Part shown: one piece after another, positions 42,311-49,902 of the stretch
Position numbering within the stretch: the stretch's first letter is position 1
Layout: the number at the start of each line of letters is the position of its first letter
Assembly (NCBI GenBank): GCA_030594205.1
Contig: JAUVFR010000002.1
Coordinates: forward strand, 1 to 64,000
DNA: 64,000 nt
Reading direction: 5' to 3'
DNA from: Methanobacteriota archaeon
GTDB lineage: Archaea > Thermoplasmatota > Thermoplasmata > RBG-16-68-12 > JAJISG01
The notes under the pieces: model-generated
Database searches by the model: none
What the model was told of the DNA's origin: nothing
The model's input: the letters and a program-made list of their open reading frames with translations, nothing else
Program-made: the position numbers and the translations under genes

Positions 42311-43996
42311 CTATTCCTCAGAGAGTTCGGCCCGGACGATTCCTATCATCTCCTCCGGGTCCTTGTAGTAGGCGGAGGCGATGCGAGCCACGTCTCGGTA
42401 GCTCTTGACGCCCGTGCGCTCCATGTATTGGAAGAGCTCCAGCCGCCGCTTGACCTCCTGTTCCATCCGTTTGGGGGTCCAGTTGCGGGCCGTCTGAATC
42501 TTCTCGTACACGTAGCTGTGGCCGCTGAAAGAGAAGGAATCCTCCGCAGGGTTCCAGGTGTAAGCGGAGTTCGTGATGAGCTCATCGGACTCCGGGTCGA
42601 CTCCGATGATTTCCGTCAGAGACTTCACCCGCCGGGTCATCTCGGCCCCCACCTTGACCTGACCCTGAAGAAGCACAATGTCCAGGGCGGCCACGAGGGC
42701 CCGCGGCAGGTTGATGGGGTCGTTTTCCAGCCGGTGGACCATGGACTGCACGTCGTCGGCGTGGAAGGTCGTATACGCACTCTTGCCCGTGGCCATCGCC
42801 TGGAAGACCACGTACGACTCCTCACCGCGCACCTCGCCAATCATGAGGTACTGCGGTCGCTGTCGGAGGGCGGCCGACAGGAGGTCGAACATGTCGATCT
42901 CTCCCGCCCGTCGCCCGTCCGGGGCCATGTCGCCGAAGCCGTGGCGCGTGACGGTGGCCACCCAGTTCTCATGCGGCAGGTTCAGCTCCCGCGTGTCCTC
43001 GATGCTGACAATCTTCATCTGGGGTGGCACGAACAGAAGCATGGCGTTGAGGGTGGTGGTCTTCCCGCTCGCCGTTCCTCCGCAGATGAGCATGGACTGC
43101 CCGTTCTCGATGGCCAGCCACAGATAGACCATCATCTCCGGGCTCATGGTGCGGCCCTCGACGAGATCCATGGGAGTGAAGGGGTTCTCTCGGAACCGTC
43201 GGATCGTGAAGCTGGATCCCTTCTTCGTGACGTGCTTTCCGAGCGTGGCCTGCAATCGTGAGCCGTCGGGGATCGAGGCGTCCAGCATAGGCTGGGCCAC
43301 GGAGATGTGCTTGCCGCACTTCTGGGCCAGCCAGATCACGTAGCTGTCCAACTCCGTCTCGGAGTCGAACTTGATGTTCGAGGGAATGGACCCGTACTTC
43401 CGGTGGTAGATGTAGAAGGGAACGCCGACCCCGTCGCACGAGATGTCCTCCACCTGGGGATCGACCATCACAGGGTCGATGGCCCCGTAGCGGACGAAGT
43501 CTCGGACGATGTAGTACATGATACGCTCCTTGGGGAGCGGATGGAGGGTGATGCCCAGGTCCCGAAGGAGGCCCTCCACTTTGCTGCGGAGCCAGCTCTC
43601 CCGCTGCTTGTCCTCCATATGGGCCGTCATCTCGAGGTTCTCGATGATGAGGTCCTTCAGCACGCCCAGAAGTTCCTGCTCCTCGCCCGTGAGCTGGGGT
43701 TCCAGGACCTCGTAGAAGTGCTGGTTCGCCTGCTCGTCGTACAGGATGCGGACGTAAGAGTAGTTGTCCACGACGGGCTGAAGCTCGACCTCCCGCATGT
43801 TGGGGTTCGTCACGGGGGGGATGGGGGTGATGGCTCCGGCGATGACCTCCTGGCGGCCCCCGCCCTTGGGCGCCTTCACCTTGAGGACCTTCTCCCCGAG
43901 CATGCGCTGGTAGGCTCGGCGCTTCGCCTTCTGGAAGGCGCTCAGGCGCTTGCCGACGTGCTTCTTATTGTCGTACAGGATGGAAGGGATACCCAT
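42311..43996 (-). CDS. type II/IV secretion (Tad/ArlI-like) ATPase B
   Basis: A 561-residue hexameric motor ATPase of the GspE/PilB/TadA superfamily. Walker A is CGGTASGKTTTLN (about residue 310), with an Asp box (VSIEDTRELNLPH), His box and Walker B-like MIGEVRGEE. It has a long N-terminal domain (1-200) and the usual C-terminal helical lobe. It would power pilin polymerisation. It is the last gene of a five-gene minus-strand run and is the second secretion ATPase in that run (about 10 bp after the T2SSF gene). Confidence 0.88.
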   Translation of the reverse strand: MGIPSILYDNKKHVGKRLSAFQKAKRRAYQRMLGEKVLKVKAPKGGGRQEVIAGAITPIPPVTNPNMREVELQPVVDNYSYVRILYDEQANQHFYEVLEPQLTGEEQELLGVLKDLIIENLEMTAHMEDKQRESWLRSKVEGLLRDLGITLHPLPKERIMYYIVRDFVRYGAIDPVMVDPQVEDISCDGVGVPFYIYHRKYGSIPSNIKFDSETELDSYVIWLAQKCGKHISVAQPMLDASIPDGSRLQATLGKHVTKKGSSFTIRRFRENPFTPMDLVEGRTMSPEMMVYLWLAIENGQSMLICGGTASGKTTTLNAMLLFVPPQMKIVSIEDTRELNLPHENWVATVTRHGFGDMAPDGRRAGEIDMFDLLSAALRQRPQYLMIGEVRGEESYVVFQAMATGKSAYTTFHADDVQSMVHRLENDPINLPRALVAALDIVLLQGQVKVGAEMTRRVKSLTEIIGVDPESDELITNSAYTWNPAEDSFSFSGHSYVYEKIQTARNWTPKRMEQEVKRRLELFQYMERTGVKSYRDVARIASAYYKDPEEMIGIVRAELSEE

Positions 43997-44005
43997 CGGT
44001 CCACC

Positions 44006-44980
44006 TCAGAGGAGTTGGAAGCCGGCCACAGCGATGATCAGCATGATGAAGGAATGCCGGAAGCCGTTGGCGATCTTCCCGCTATCCAAGACGCCCGCCA
44101 AGATGCCGTCTCCCATCGCGTGGACGAGGACCGCGATGAAGAAGGCGGTCTCGATTTGGAAGATGATCTCGGGGAGATTCTGGGGCAACGGGCTGGCCGA
44201 GATGATGCTCGTGTCCCCCTCTCCGATCTGCCCCGAGGCCTCCAGCATCTTCGGGAGGAAGGTCGCGCCGAGGATGAAAATCGTGACGAGGAAGACGCCG
44301 AAGGAGATGTAGATGACCGCGATGTACGTAGACATTTCAATCCGCCGCTCGTCCTCGGTGAGTTGGGTTTCCTTGGCGTCGTGGCTGACCATGGTGAGGA
44401 CGTCCGCCACCTCGCCTCCCGCGTCGCTGGCCTTGACGACAATGGCCACGACTCGCTCGACGAGGGGGGTCTTCACCCGCTCGGCGAAGAGTCGCAGGGC
44501 GTCCGTTGCGGGGACTCCCCACTGGATTTGCCCTGCCATCCGTTGGATCTCATCCGTGAGGACCCCGTATCGGCCTTGGGCGGCCACGACGATGGCCTCC
44601 GAGAGGGTCATGCCGAAGCGTCCGGCCTCGGCCACATCCCGGAGGAAGTCCGGCAGGCGCTTCTCGATGGCCTTGATGCGCTTGTGCTGCTTGGCCGTGT
44701 AGAAGCCGTAAGGCCCGATGAACGCCATTAGGGCGAGGGCCAGCATGTTCAGGAAGCGTTTGGTGGGATGCTCGCTCTCAGGGACGCCGTCCCCGTCCGT
44801 GTCCGCCGGCGGCGTGAAAGAGAGATCGATCATGTCCATGAGATTCATCACGGCGACGGCCAGGAGGGCCCCGCCCAGGAGGATGCTGACCATCTTGACA
44901 GTGCGCGAGCTGTCCTTCGCCACATAGATGGCCTCCACGGCCTCTTGCAGATCCTTGGAAATCCGCTTCGCCTTGGCCAC
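44006..44980 (-). CDS. T2SSF/TadC-like inner membrane protein 2
   Basis: A 324-residue membrane protein of the type II secretion F family. It has a T2SSF domain (about 110-250; the segment VAEAGRFGMTLSEAIVVAAQG is characteristic) and about five membrane helices (near 32-50, 82-100, 235-262, 275-300 and 305-324). ArlJ in archaella is one protein with two T2SSF domains, whereas here two separate proteins (this and the next) seem to share that role, as TadB and TadC do in Tad pili. Its start directly abuts the upstream gene stop. Confidence 0.83.
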   Translation of the reverse strand: MAKAKRISKDLQEAVEAIYVAKDSSRTVKMVSILLGGALLAVAVMNLMDMIDLSFTPPADTDGDGVPESEHPTKRFLNMLALALMAFIGPYGFYTAKQHKRIKAIEKRLPDFLRDVAEAGRFGMTLSEAIVVAAQGRYGVLTDEIQRMAGQIQWGVPATDALRLFAERVKTPLVERVVAIVVKASDAGGEVADVLTMVSHDAKETQLTEDERRIEMSTYIAVIYISFGVFLVTIFILGATFLPKMLEASGQIGEGDTSIISASPLPQNLPEIIFQIETAFFIAVLVHAMGDGILAGVLDSGKIANGFRHSFIMLIIAVAGFQLL

Positions 44981-46033
44981 CTACTTCGCCTCCTGCTCCT
45001 GGTTCCAGATGACAAAGATGAAACCGAACTGGGAGATGGGAATCATGAGACCCACGATGACGTAGAGGAGCGTCACCACGAACCCGGAGGAGCCCTTGCT
45101 GATGAGAGCCATGATCGCCATGATGACGACCAGGAAGAGGGGGAAGGCGACGACGACCGTGACGAAACTCTCGGCGAGGAGGCCGAGGCTCTCCATTCGC
45201 TTCTTCATCTCTAGCTTGTCTTCCTTCTCGAATTGCTCGGCCTTCATGAGGAAGTAGGGCTTCATCTGGCCCCCCGAGGTGGCCGTCGTGACGACGCCCT
45301 GGAGGAACTCCTGGAACTTCGCGCTCGGAGTCCGCCGGGCCCCCCGCCTCAGGGCAGTGAGGATGTCCGTCCCCAGGAGCTCGGTGTCCCGTGTAATCCA
45401 CTCCGCTTCTTCGCGGATTTCCCCGTAGATCTGCTGCCGGGCAAGCTCCCGAAAGATGACATCGACGGGCACGTTTGCCGAGGCCATGGCCGAGATGAAG
45501 GACATGACGCCCGTCAGCTTTCGGTCGATCTTGCGGGCCCGCCGCTTGGCGCGCCCCGCCGGGATCCCCTTGGTGAACCCCATCCCCAAGAAGACCCCCC
45601 GCACCATGACCGTGGGGACCACGGCCAACAGAGCCGGGATGATGATCAAAGGGAAGAGAGCCCCGCCCATGATCACGAGCAGGAAGAAGCCGAGGCCCAG
45701 CGCGGCGATGATGGTTGTCAGGGCCGTGAGGAAGGTCGCGGTGTAGCTCACGGCCAGGTATTCCTCCGGCCGCAGCCGCATGTGGGCCTTGAGGAGGTTC
45801 TCCTCCAGGTCCTCGTTGATCTCCTTGTCCTTCACGGCGCTGCCCATCAGCCGCCAGGCGAACCGCTGAAAGGGGGTCAGGCCGATGTGGCCCGGCTGCG
45901 ACCCGGCCGGGAGCTTGATCATGTGGGGCTCGTTGGGGTCCAGGAACGGGTGTTCGGCCGCCTGGACCTCGGCGCGCCCGCGGGCTTCGAGGCTATCCAG
46001 CAGGCTTCTTGCCTCACCCGCCAAGGAGCTCAC
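44981..46033 (-). CDS. T2SSF/TadB-like inner membrane protein 1
   Basis: A 350-residue membrane protein of the T2SSF family. It starts with a hydrophilic 90-residue region; two membrane helices (about 98-140) are followed by the T2SSF cytoplasmic domain (ARKIDRKLTGVMSFISAMASAN, about 168-190) and two or three C-terminal helices. It forms the platform on which the secretion ATPase acts. The start at 46033 overlaps the end of the ATPase A gene by 20 bp. Adjacent to T2SSF protein 2 without any gap. Confidence 0.83.
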   Translation of the reverse strand: MSSLAGEARSLLDSLEARGRAEVQAAEHPFLDPNEPHMIKLPAGSQPGHIGLTPFQRFAWRLMGSAVKDKEINEDLEENLLKAHMRLRPEEYLAVSYTATFLTALTTIIAALGLGFFLLVIMGGALFPLIIIPALLAVVPTVMVRGVFLGMGFTKGIPAGRAKRRARKIDRKLTGVMSFISAMASANVPVDVIFRELARQQIYGEIREEAEWITRDTELLGTDILTALRRGARRTPSAKFQEFLQGVVTTATSGGQMKPYFLMKAEQFEKEDKLEMKKRMESLGLLAESFVTVVVAFPLFLVVIMAIMALISKGSSGFVVTLLYVIVGLMIPISQFGFIFVIWNQEQEAK

Positions 46034-47672
46034 CTCCGACTTCCAACGGGCCCTCGTCGGCCTCCCAGCCCATCTCTTTGCGGATTCGGTTCACCGTGGC
46101 GTCGGGGTACTGGTAGTAGCTCACGATGACCTGGGAGATTTCCTGGTAGTCTCGGATGTCCTTCTCCACGAGGTACTTGAGGACGGTGATCCGGTTCTGG
46201 ACCTCGACCTCCATCTCTTCGTGGGTCAGATTCCTCAGCTCCATGATCTCGTCGAAGAGGAAGGAATGGCCCTTGAACGCGAACGTGTCCGTCGCCTGGT
46301 CCCACTCGTAGACCGTGTTCGTGATGAGTTCGTTCGTCTCGGGTTCGAATCCCACCAGCTCTACGATCTGTCGGATGCGCCGGACGCTCTCCGTCCCAGT
46401 GCGGGCCTGCGTCTGGATGATCACGAAGTTCAGGGCGGTGAGGAGAATCCGCGGCGTGTTGATGGGGGGGTTCTCGAGCCGGTTCACCATGGACTTCACA
46501 CTGTCCGCGTGCATGGTGCTCATGGTCGGGTGTCCGGTGGCCATGGCCTGGAACATGGTGTACGTCTCCTTCCCCCGGACCTCGCCCACGAGGATGTAGT
46601 TGGGGCGCTGCCGCAAGGCGGCTCGCACGAGATCGTACATGTCGATTTCCCCGGGGGCCTTCCCGTCGGCCTGCCGCTCCCCACTCCCGCTGCGGGTGGT
46701 CCCGGGAATCCAGTTCTCGTGAGGCAGGTTGATTTCTCGGGTGTCCTCGATGGAGACGATCTTGGCTCCGGGCCGAATGAAGAGGGCGGAGCTGTTGAGC
46801 GTCGCCGTCTTTCCGGCGGCCGTCCCCCCGCAGACCATCATGGACTTCCCGTGCTCGACGGCCAGCCAGAGGTAGGCGATCATCTCGGTGGAGGCCGTGT
46901 TGAAGGCGATGAGCTCCACCGGGGTGAAGGGCTTCTCCTTGAAGCGCCGGATAGTGAAACTGGAGCCCCGCGTGGTGACCTCCCGGGCGTAGGTGGCCTG
47001 GACCCGGTGGCCCTCCACGGTCGTCCCGTCCAGGATGGGGCTCGACACGGAGATGGTCTTGCCGCAACGCTGCCCCAGCCTGACAACGAAGGAGTTCAGG
47101 GTCTCATCGTCCAGAAAGACCACGTTGGTCTTGATGGACTCGTACTTCTCGTGGAACAGGAAGAGGGGGACCTTGACCCCGTCGCAGCTGACATCCTCGA
47201 CGGCGGGGTCGCTGATGAGCCCGTCACAGATGTCGAACCCGACGAAGTCACGCACGATGTAGTAAATGATCTTCTCGTTGGAACGGCTCTCCAGGTCGAT
47301 GTCCCGAGAGGTGACGAAACTGGTCACAGCCTCCTTGAGGAACTGCTCTTTCTCTTGGATGGACCGGACGTGGAAGCTGTAGGAGAGGGTCCGCACGAGG
47401 GAGTCCTTAATCCGATCCAGGAGCTCCTTCTCCCGCTGGTTGAGCCGGGGCTCCCACATCTCGTACACGTACTCCGAGTCTTCCTTGTAGAGGAGGACTC
47501 GGGCGTAGGAGAAGGGAGCCCTGATTGGGTAGATCTCAATCTCTTCCACGTTGTGGTCCGAGACGGGCGGGATGGGGGTGAGCTGCGACCCCCGGCCGGG
47601 GGTCCAGACGTGGCCCTTTTCCAGGGCCCGTCGGGGCATCTTCACCTTTACCCGTCGTTCAAGGAGCTTCAC
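46014..47672 (-). CDS. type II/IV secretion (Tad/ArlI-like) ATPase A
   Basis: A 552-residue motor ATPase, paralogous to the one at 42311. Walker A is CGGTAAGKTATLN (about residue 294), with the same IVSIEDTREINLPHENW Asp box and ILVGEVRGKE Walker B. The N-terminal 200 residues are diverged from the second ATPase. Two motors with one pilin and two platform proteins resemble Tad or archaellum-like machines in which one motor may extend and another retract, but neither role is shown. It starts 2 bp after the pilin-like gene stop. Confidence 0.88.
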   Translation of the reverse strand: MKLLERRVKVKMPRRALEKGHVWTPGRGSQLTPIPPVSDHNVEEIEIYPIRAPFSYARVLLYKEDSEYVYEMWEPRLNQREKELLDRIKDSLVRTLSYSFHVRSIQEKEQFLKEAVTSFVTSRDIDLESRSNEKIIYYIVRDFVGFDICDGLISDPAVEDVSCDGVKVPLFLFHEKYESIKTNVVFLDDETLNSFVVRLGQRCGKTISVSSPILDGTTVEGHRVQATYAREVTTRGSSFTIRRFKEKPFTPVELIAFNTASTEMIAYLWLAVEHGKSMMVCGGTAAGKTATLNSSALFIRPGAKIVSIEDTREINLPHENWIPGTTRSGSGERQADGKAPGEIDMYDLVRAALRQRPNYILVGEVRGKETYTMFQAMATGHPTMSTMHADSVKSMVNRLENPPINTPRILLTALNFVIIQTQARTGTESVRRIRQIVELVGFEPETNELITNTVYEWDQATDTFAFKGHSFLFDEIMELRNLTHEEMEVEVQNRITVLKYLVEKDIRDYQEISQVIVSYYQYPDATVNRIRKEMGWEADEGPLEVGGELLGG

Positions 47673-47674
47673 TT

Positions 47675-48676
47675 CTACACCTCCGGCGTCGAGCCCTCTC
47701 GCCCGACCGCGATGCTCACGAAGGCCTGATTCAGGGTGAAGCCGTTGATAGGGGCGCCGCCTACCGGATCGTGCACGATCTCCAGGCTCACCGTGTGCGT
47801 GAGGTTGACCTCAGATCGGCTCAGTACGTAGAAGGGGGTTGTCACGGTCTGGCCCCCGGGGGACTCGACGTAGGTGTAGCCGGGAAGGCCAAAGTCCGCA
47901 CTCAGAATTCCGAACGCCAGGGAGAGGGTGGTGTTGAAGTGCGTGTACCAGGCGCCGCCGTATCGAGTCGTATGGTTGATCCAGACGGAGCTCTGGAGTG
48001 AGTCGTAATCCTGCATGTCGAGACTGAGGAGTTTGCTCCGGATCCCCTCTGTGCCGTGTCCGGCGGCGTTCCCCGACCCGATGAGCTGGACGAGGGCGAA
48101 GCCCAGGTTCACGCCATTGCTCCCGTTGAGCGCTGTGAACTGGGGGCTGATGCGCACGGTGGATCCTACGGCCTGGCTGAGGATGACCGCGCCGCTCTCG
48201 TACGCGAGGTCGAAGGGCACGTTGTAGCGGTCCGCCACGTGCAATACCACGCTCCCGGAGCTGGACTGGTTCACCACGTAGGGCGTGCCATCGATGGTGT
48301 AAGTGAACTGGACGGACCATGGGGCGGCGTCGCCGTCTCCGGTCAGGGTCCCGACGGTGGGGGTGGAGAAGATGGGCACGCCGTCAATGCCCATGCTGAT
48401 GGGGCTGTACGTCTCGATCGGGAGGTAGGTGGTGCCCCCCACATTTGTCACCTGGGCCGAGACGATCTGGGCGTCGATGGCGCTCTTCAGGTTGGCGAAG
48501 TCACCGAGGACGGCATTCATGTGGGCCGCCTCAGACTCCTTCTGCCACACGGGCACGTACTGGTTGACGATGAGGGCCAGGAACGTCATGGCGACCATGA
48601 GGGCCATGACGGTACCTACGGTCGACGCGACGGCCTCGTCGTTCTGCCTCAAGTGCCTGCGGGTCCGGAACAGCAT
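47675..48676 (-). CDS. pilin/archaellin-like secreted protein with class III-type signal
   Basis: A 333-residue protein. The N terminus RQNDEAVASTVGTVMALMVAMTFLALIVNQYVP has a charged stretch before a long hydrophobic helix (about residues 16-37), the layout of archaeal prepilins. The mature part is polar, rich in Thr, Ser and Gly with predicted beta strands and several N-glycosylation sequons (for example NQSSSG, NHTTRY, NTTLSL). The probable cleavage site needs checking against a PibD-type peptidase, which is not in the window. First gene of the pilus-like operon. Confidence 0.78.
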   Translation of the reverse strand: MLFRTRRHLRQNDEAVASTVGTVMALMVAMTFLALIVNQYVPVWQKESEAAHMNAVLGDFANLKSAIDAQIVSAQVTNVGGTTYLPIETYSPISMGIDGVPIFSTPTVGTLTGDGDAAPWSVQFTYTIDGTPYVVNQSSSGSVVLHVADRYNVPFDLAYESGAVILSQAVGSTVRISPQFTALNGSNGVNLGFALVQLIGSGNAAGHGTEGIRSKLLSLDMQDYDSLQSSVWINHTTRYGGAWYTHFNTTLSLAFGILSADFGLPGYTYVESPGGQTVTTPFYVLSRSEVNLTHTVSLEIVHDPVGGAPINGFTLNQAFVSIAVGREGSTPEV

Positions 48677-48796
48677 GTCGCCTCCGGGCGTTACCCCTCA
48701 TTCATCCTGGCTTCCGATTTCTGGGAAGTTTCTATAAAAGGGTGCCGACCCTAGATTCATGCCTGAGAACCGGAGCGAGACGGGTTCCCGGAAGGG

Positions 48797-48803
48797 TTTT
48801 ATT
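48797..48803 (+). promoter_or_regulatory. TATA box of tRNA-Phe
   Basis: ttttatt lies 26-32 nt before the tRNA 5' end. Confidence 0.55.
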
Positions 48804-48828
48804 CCCCCCTCTGGTTAGCTCGCGCGCC

Positions 48829-48914
48829 GCCGCGGTAACTCAGTTGGGAGAGTGCCAGACTGAAGCCGTCTGGCAGACATCTGGAAGTCGCCGGTTCGAG
48901 CCCGGCCCGCGGCA
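48829..48914 (+). tRNA. tRNA-Phe (GAA) with a 13-nt intron
   Basis: 86 nt, 73 after splicing. Acceptor gccgcgg/ccgcggc with discriminator A; D arm actc/gagt; anticodon stem ccaga/tctgg with spliced loop ctgaaga (anticodon GAA); T loop ttcgagc. The intron after position 37 is about 48867-48879. The central helix of the BHB is only partly paired (3 of 4), so the exact boundaries carry some doubt. Confidence 0.9.
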
Positions 48915-48961
48915 TTTCAGGCGGGTTAAGCCTCTAATAACCCCCGACGATTCCCCCCCGT

Positions 48962-49074
48962 CCCGCCTTAGCTCAGTTTGGCGAGAGCGGCTGACTGTAG
49001 TGGGTTCCCGGAGCGCGGGCTCCGGTTCGGCCGCTGAGATCAGCAGGTCCCCGGTTCAAATCCGGGAGGCGGGA
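48962..49074 (+). tRNA. tRNA-Tyr (GTA) with a 38-nt intron (49001-49038)
   Basis: 113 nt, 75 after splicing. Acceptor cccgcct/aggcggg with discriminator A gives C1-G72 and A73, the archaeal tyrosine identity set. Anticodon stem gctga/tcagc, loop ctgtag plus a, anticodon GTA. T arm cccgg/ccggg. The intron folds into a stable hairpin (cggagc/gctccg), but the junction helix agtgg/ccgct does not give a canonical 3-4-3 BHB, so a relaxed motif or slightly different cut sites is possible. Confidence 0.88.
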
Positions 49075-49333
49075 CTCTTTCCCCTGGTTTTGATGAACCA
49101 AGACGACTGGCCATGGCCGGAAATCCTCCCTGGTTCTGATTCTGCGGACCTTTCTCGGAGGCCATAAAAGGCCTCCGCTCCTCTTCTTTTTCCCATCTGC
49201 TCATGTCACCCAAGATGCCCACATGAACCGCGTGCAGGCCGAACTCGCCCGGGTGACCGGCTCTGCCAATCTCAACCTGAGCGTCGATTTCGGAACCCCT
49301 GCGCGCCCCCTCTATTGACGACAGGGGCCCTTC
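49075..49333. other. gap with hairpin; possible 31-residue ORF
   Basis: About 260 bp. It contains an 8-bp hairpin followed by a T-rich run (see terminator entry). A 31-codon ATG frame (49223-49318) has no recognisable similarity and is not called as a gene. Confidence 0.35.
49156..49192 (+). terminator. hairpin plus T-rich run after tRNA-Tyr
   Basis: cggaggcc and ggcctccg form a perfect 8-bp stem (49156-49177) around loop ataaaa, followed by a pyrimidine-rich, T-containing run (tcttcttttt, 49182-49191). This looks like a transcription terminator for the tRNA transcript; the loop could also serve as a TATA element. Confidence 0.45.
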
Positions 49334-49762
49334 CTACCGAGCCACGAGTGCCATCAGATCCCGGACCTGTTCACTCGCGTGCACCTGCGGCTTGAAGGCG
49401 CTTCGCAGCGCGACCTGCATCTCCCTCTCGGAGAGCACCCGTCCATCGTCCTTGATCACACGGCAGATCGCCAGGAGCAGCAGCAGCCCATCGAAGGGGG
49501 AGTAGCCCGGGTCCTCCCGAACGGCCCGAAAGATCGTCGAAAGATGAGCCTGTTTCCGCCGCAAATCGATGACCAGCTCCTCCAGACCCTCGAGGTCGTA
49601 GTACCGTGGCAGCTGCCGATACCGCTCCACGGTCCTGACGGTCACATCGAATTTCGCCGCGATCTCGTCGTCGGAGAGCCCGTTCTCGAACGCGGTGAAG
49701 TAATCGTACAGCCGATGGCCCCTTCGAATGCGCCTCTCCTCCCGGGCCTCACAGCGAGGCAG
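49334..49762 (-). CDS. HTH (homeodomain-like) protein with a probable non-AUG start
   Basis: The frame encodes a good helix-turn-helix, LSDDEIAAKFDVTVRTVERYRQL, that extends upstream of the only conventional start (GTG at 49645), which lies in the middle of the recognition helix. The frame stays open to 49783 without ATG, GTG or TTG. A CTG at 49762 gives MPRCEAREERRIRRGHRLYDYF and lies about 25 nt after an AT-rich box, so a leaderless CTG start is proposed; a frameshift is the alternative. The C-terminal 100 residues are helical with unknown role. Likely a small DNA-binding regulator or a phage-type terminase-like HTH protein. Confidence 0.55.
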   Translation of the reverse strand: MPRCEAREERRIRRGHRLYDYFTAFENGLSDDEIAAKFDVTVRTVERYRQLPRYYDLEGLEELVIDLRRKQAHLSTIFRAVREDPGYSPFDGLLLLLAICRVIKDDGRVLSEREMQVALRSAFKPQVHASEQVRDLMALVAR

Positions 49763-49847
49763 TCGTGTATAGGCGCCATCTGGCTAAAAGCCGTTTCGCT
49801 GGCTTTGGGATTTGGGATCACGTCGGCCGCCCGAGCGGCCGCCAAAA

Positions 49848-49858
49848 CACTTTTATAA
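49848..49858 (+). promoter_or_regulatory. TATA box for the membrane protein at 49903
   Basis: cacttttataa is a strong TATA box about 45-55 nt before the ATG at 49903, which also has a ggaggga ribosome-binding stretch. Confidence 0.6.
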
Positions 49859-49902
49859 GCAACCGGGCCTACCCCGGGTTCCGGCTTCGCCGGAGGGAAG
49901 GG

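Noticed and set aside
43307..44731. Plus-strand frame opposite the secretion ATPase and T2SSF genes
   Set aside because: Asp/His-rich antisense reading over two conserved genes; no independent evidence.
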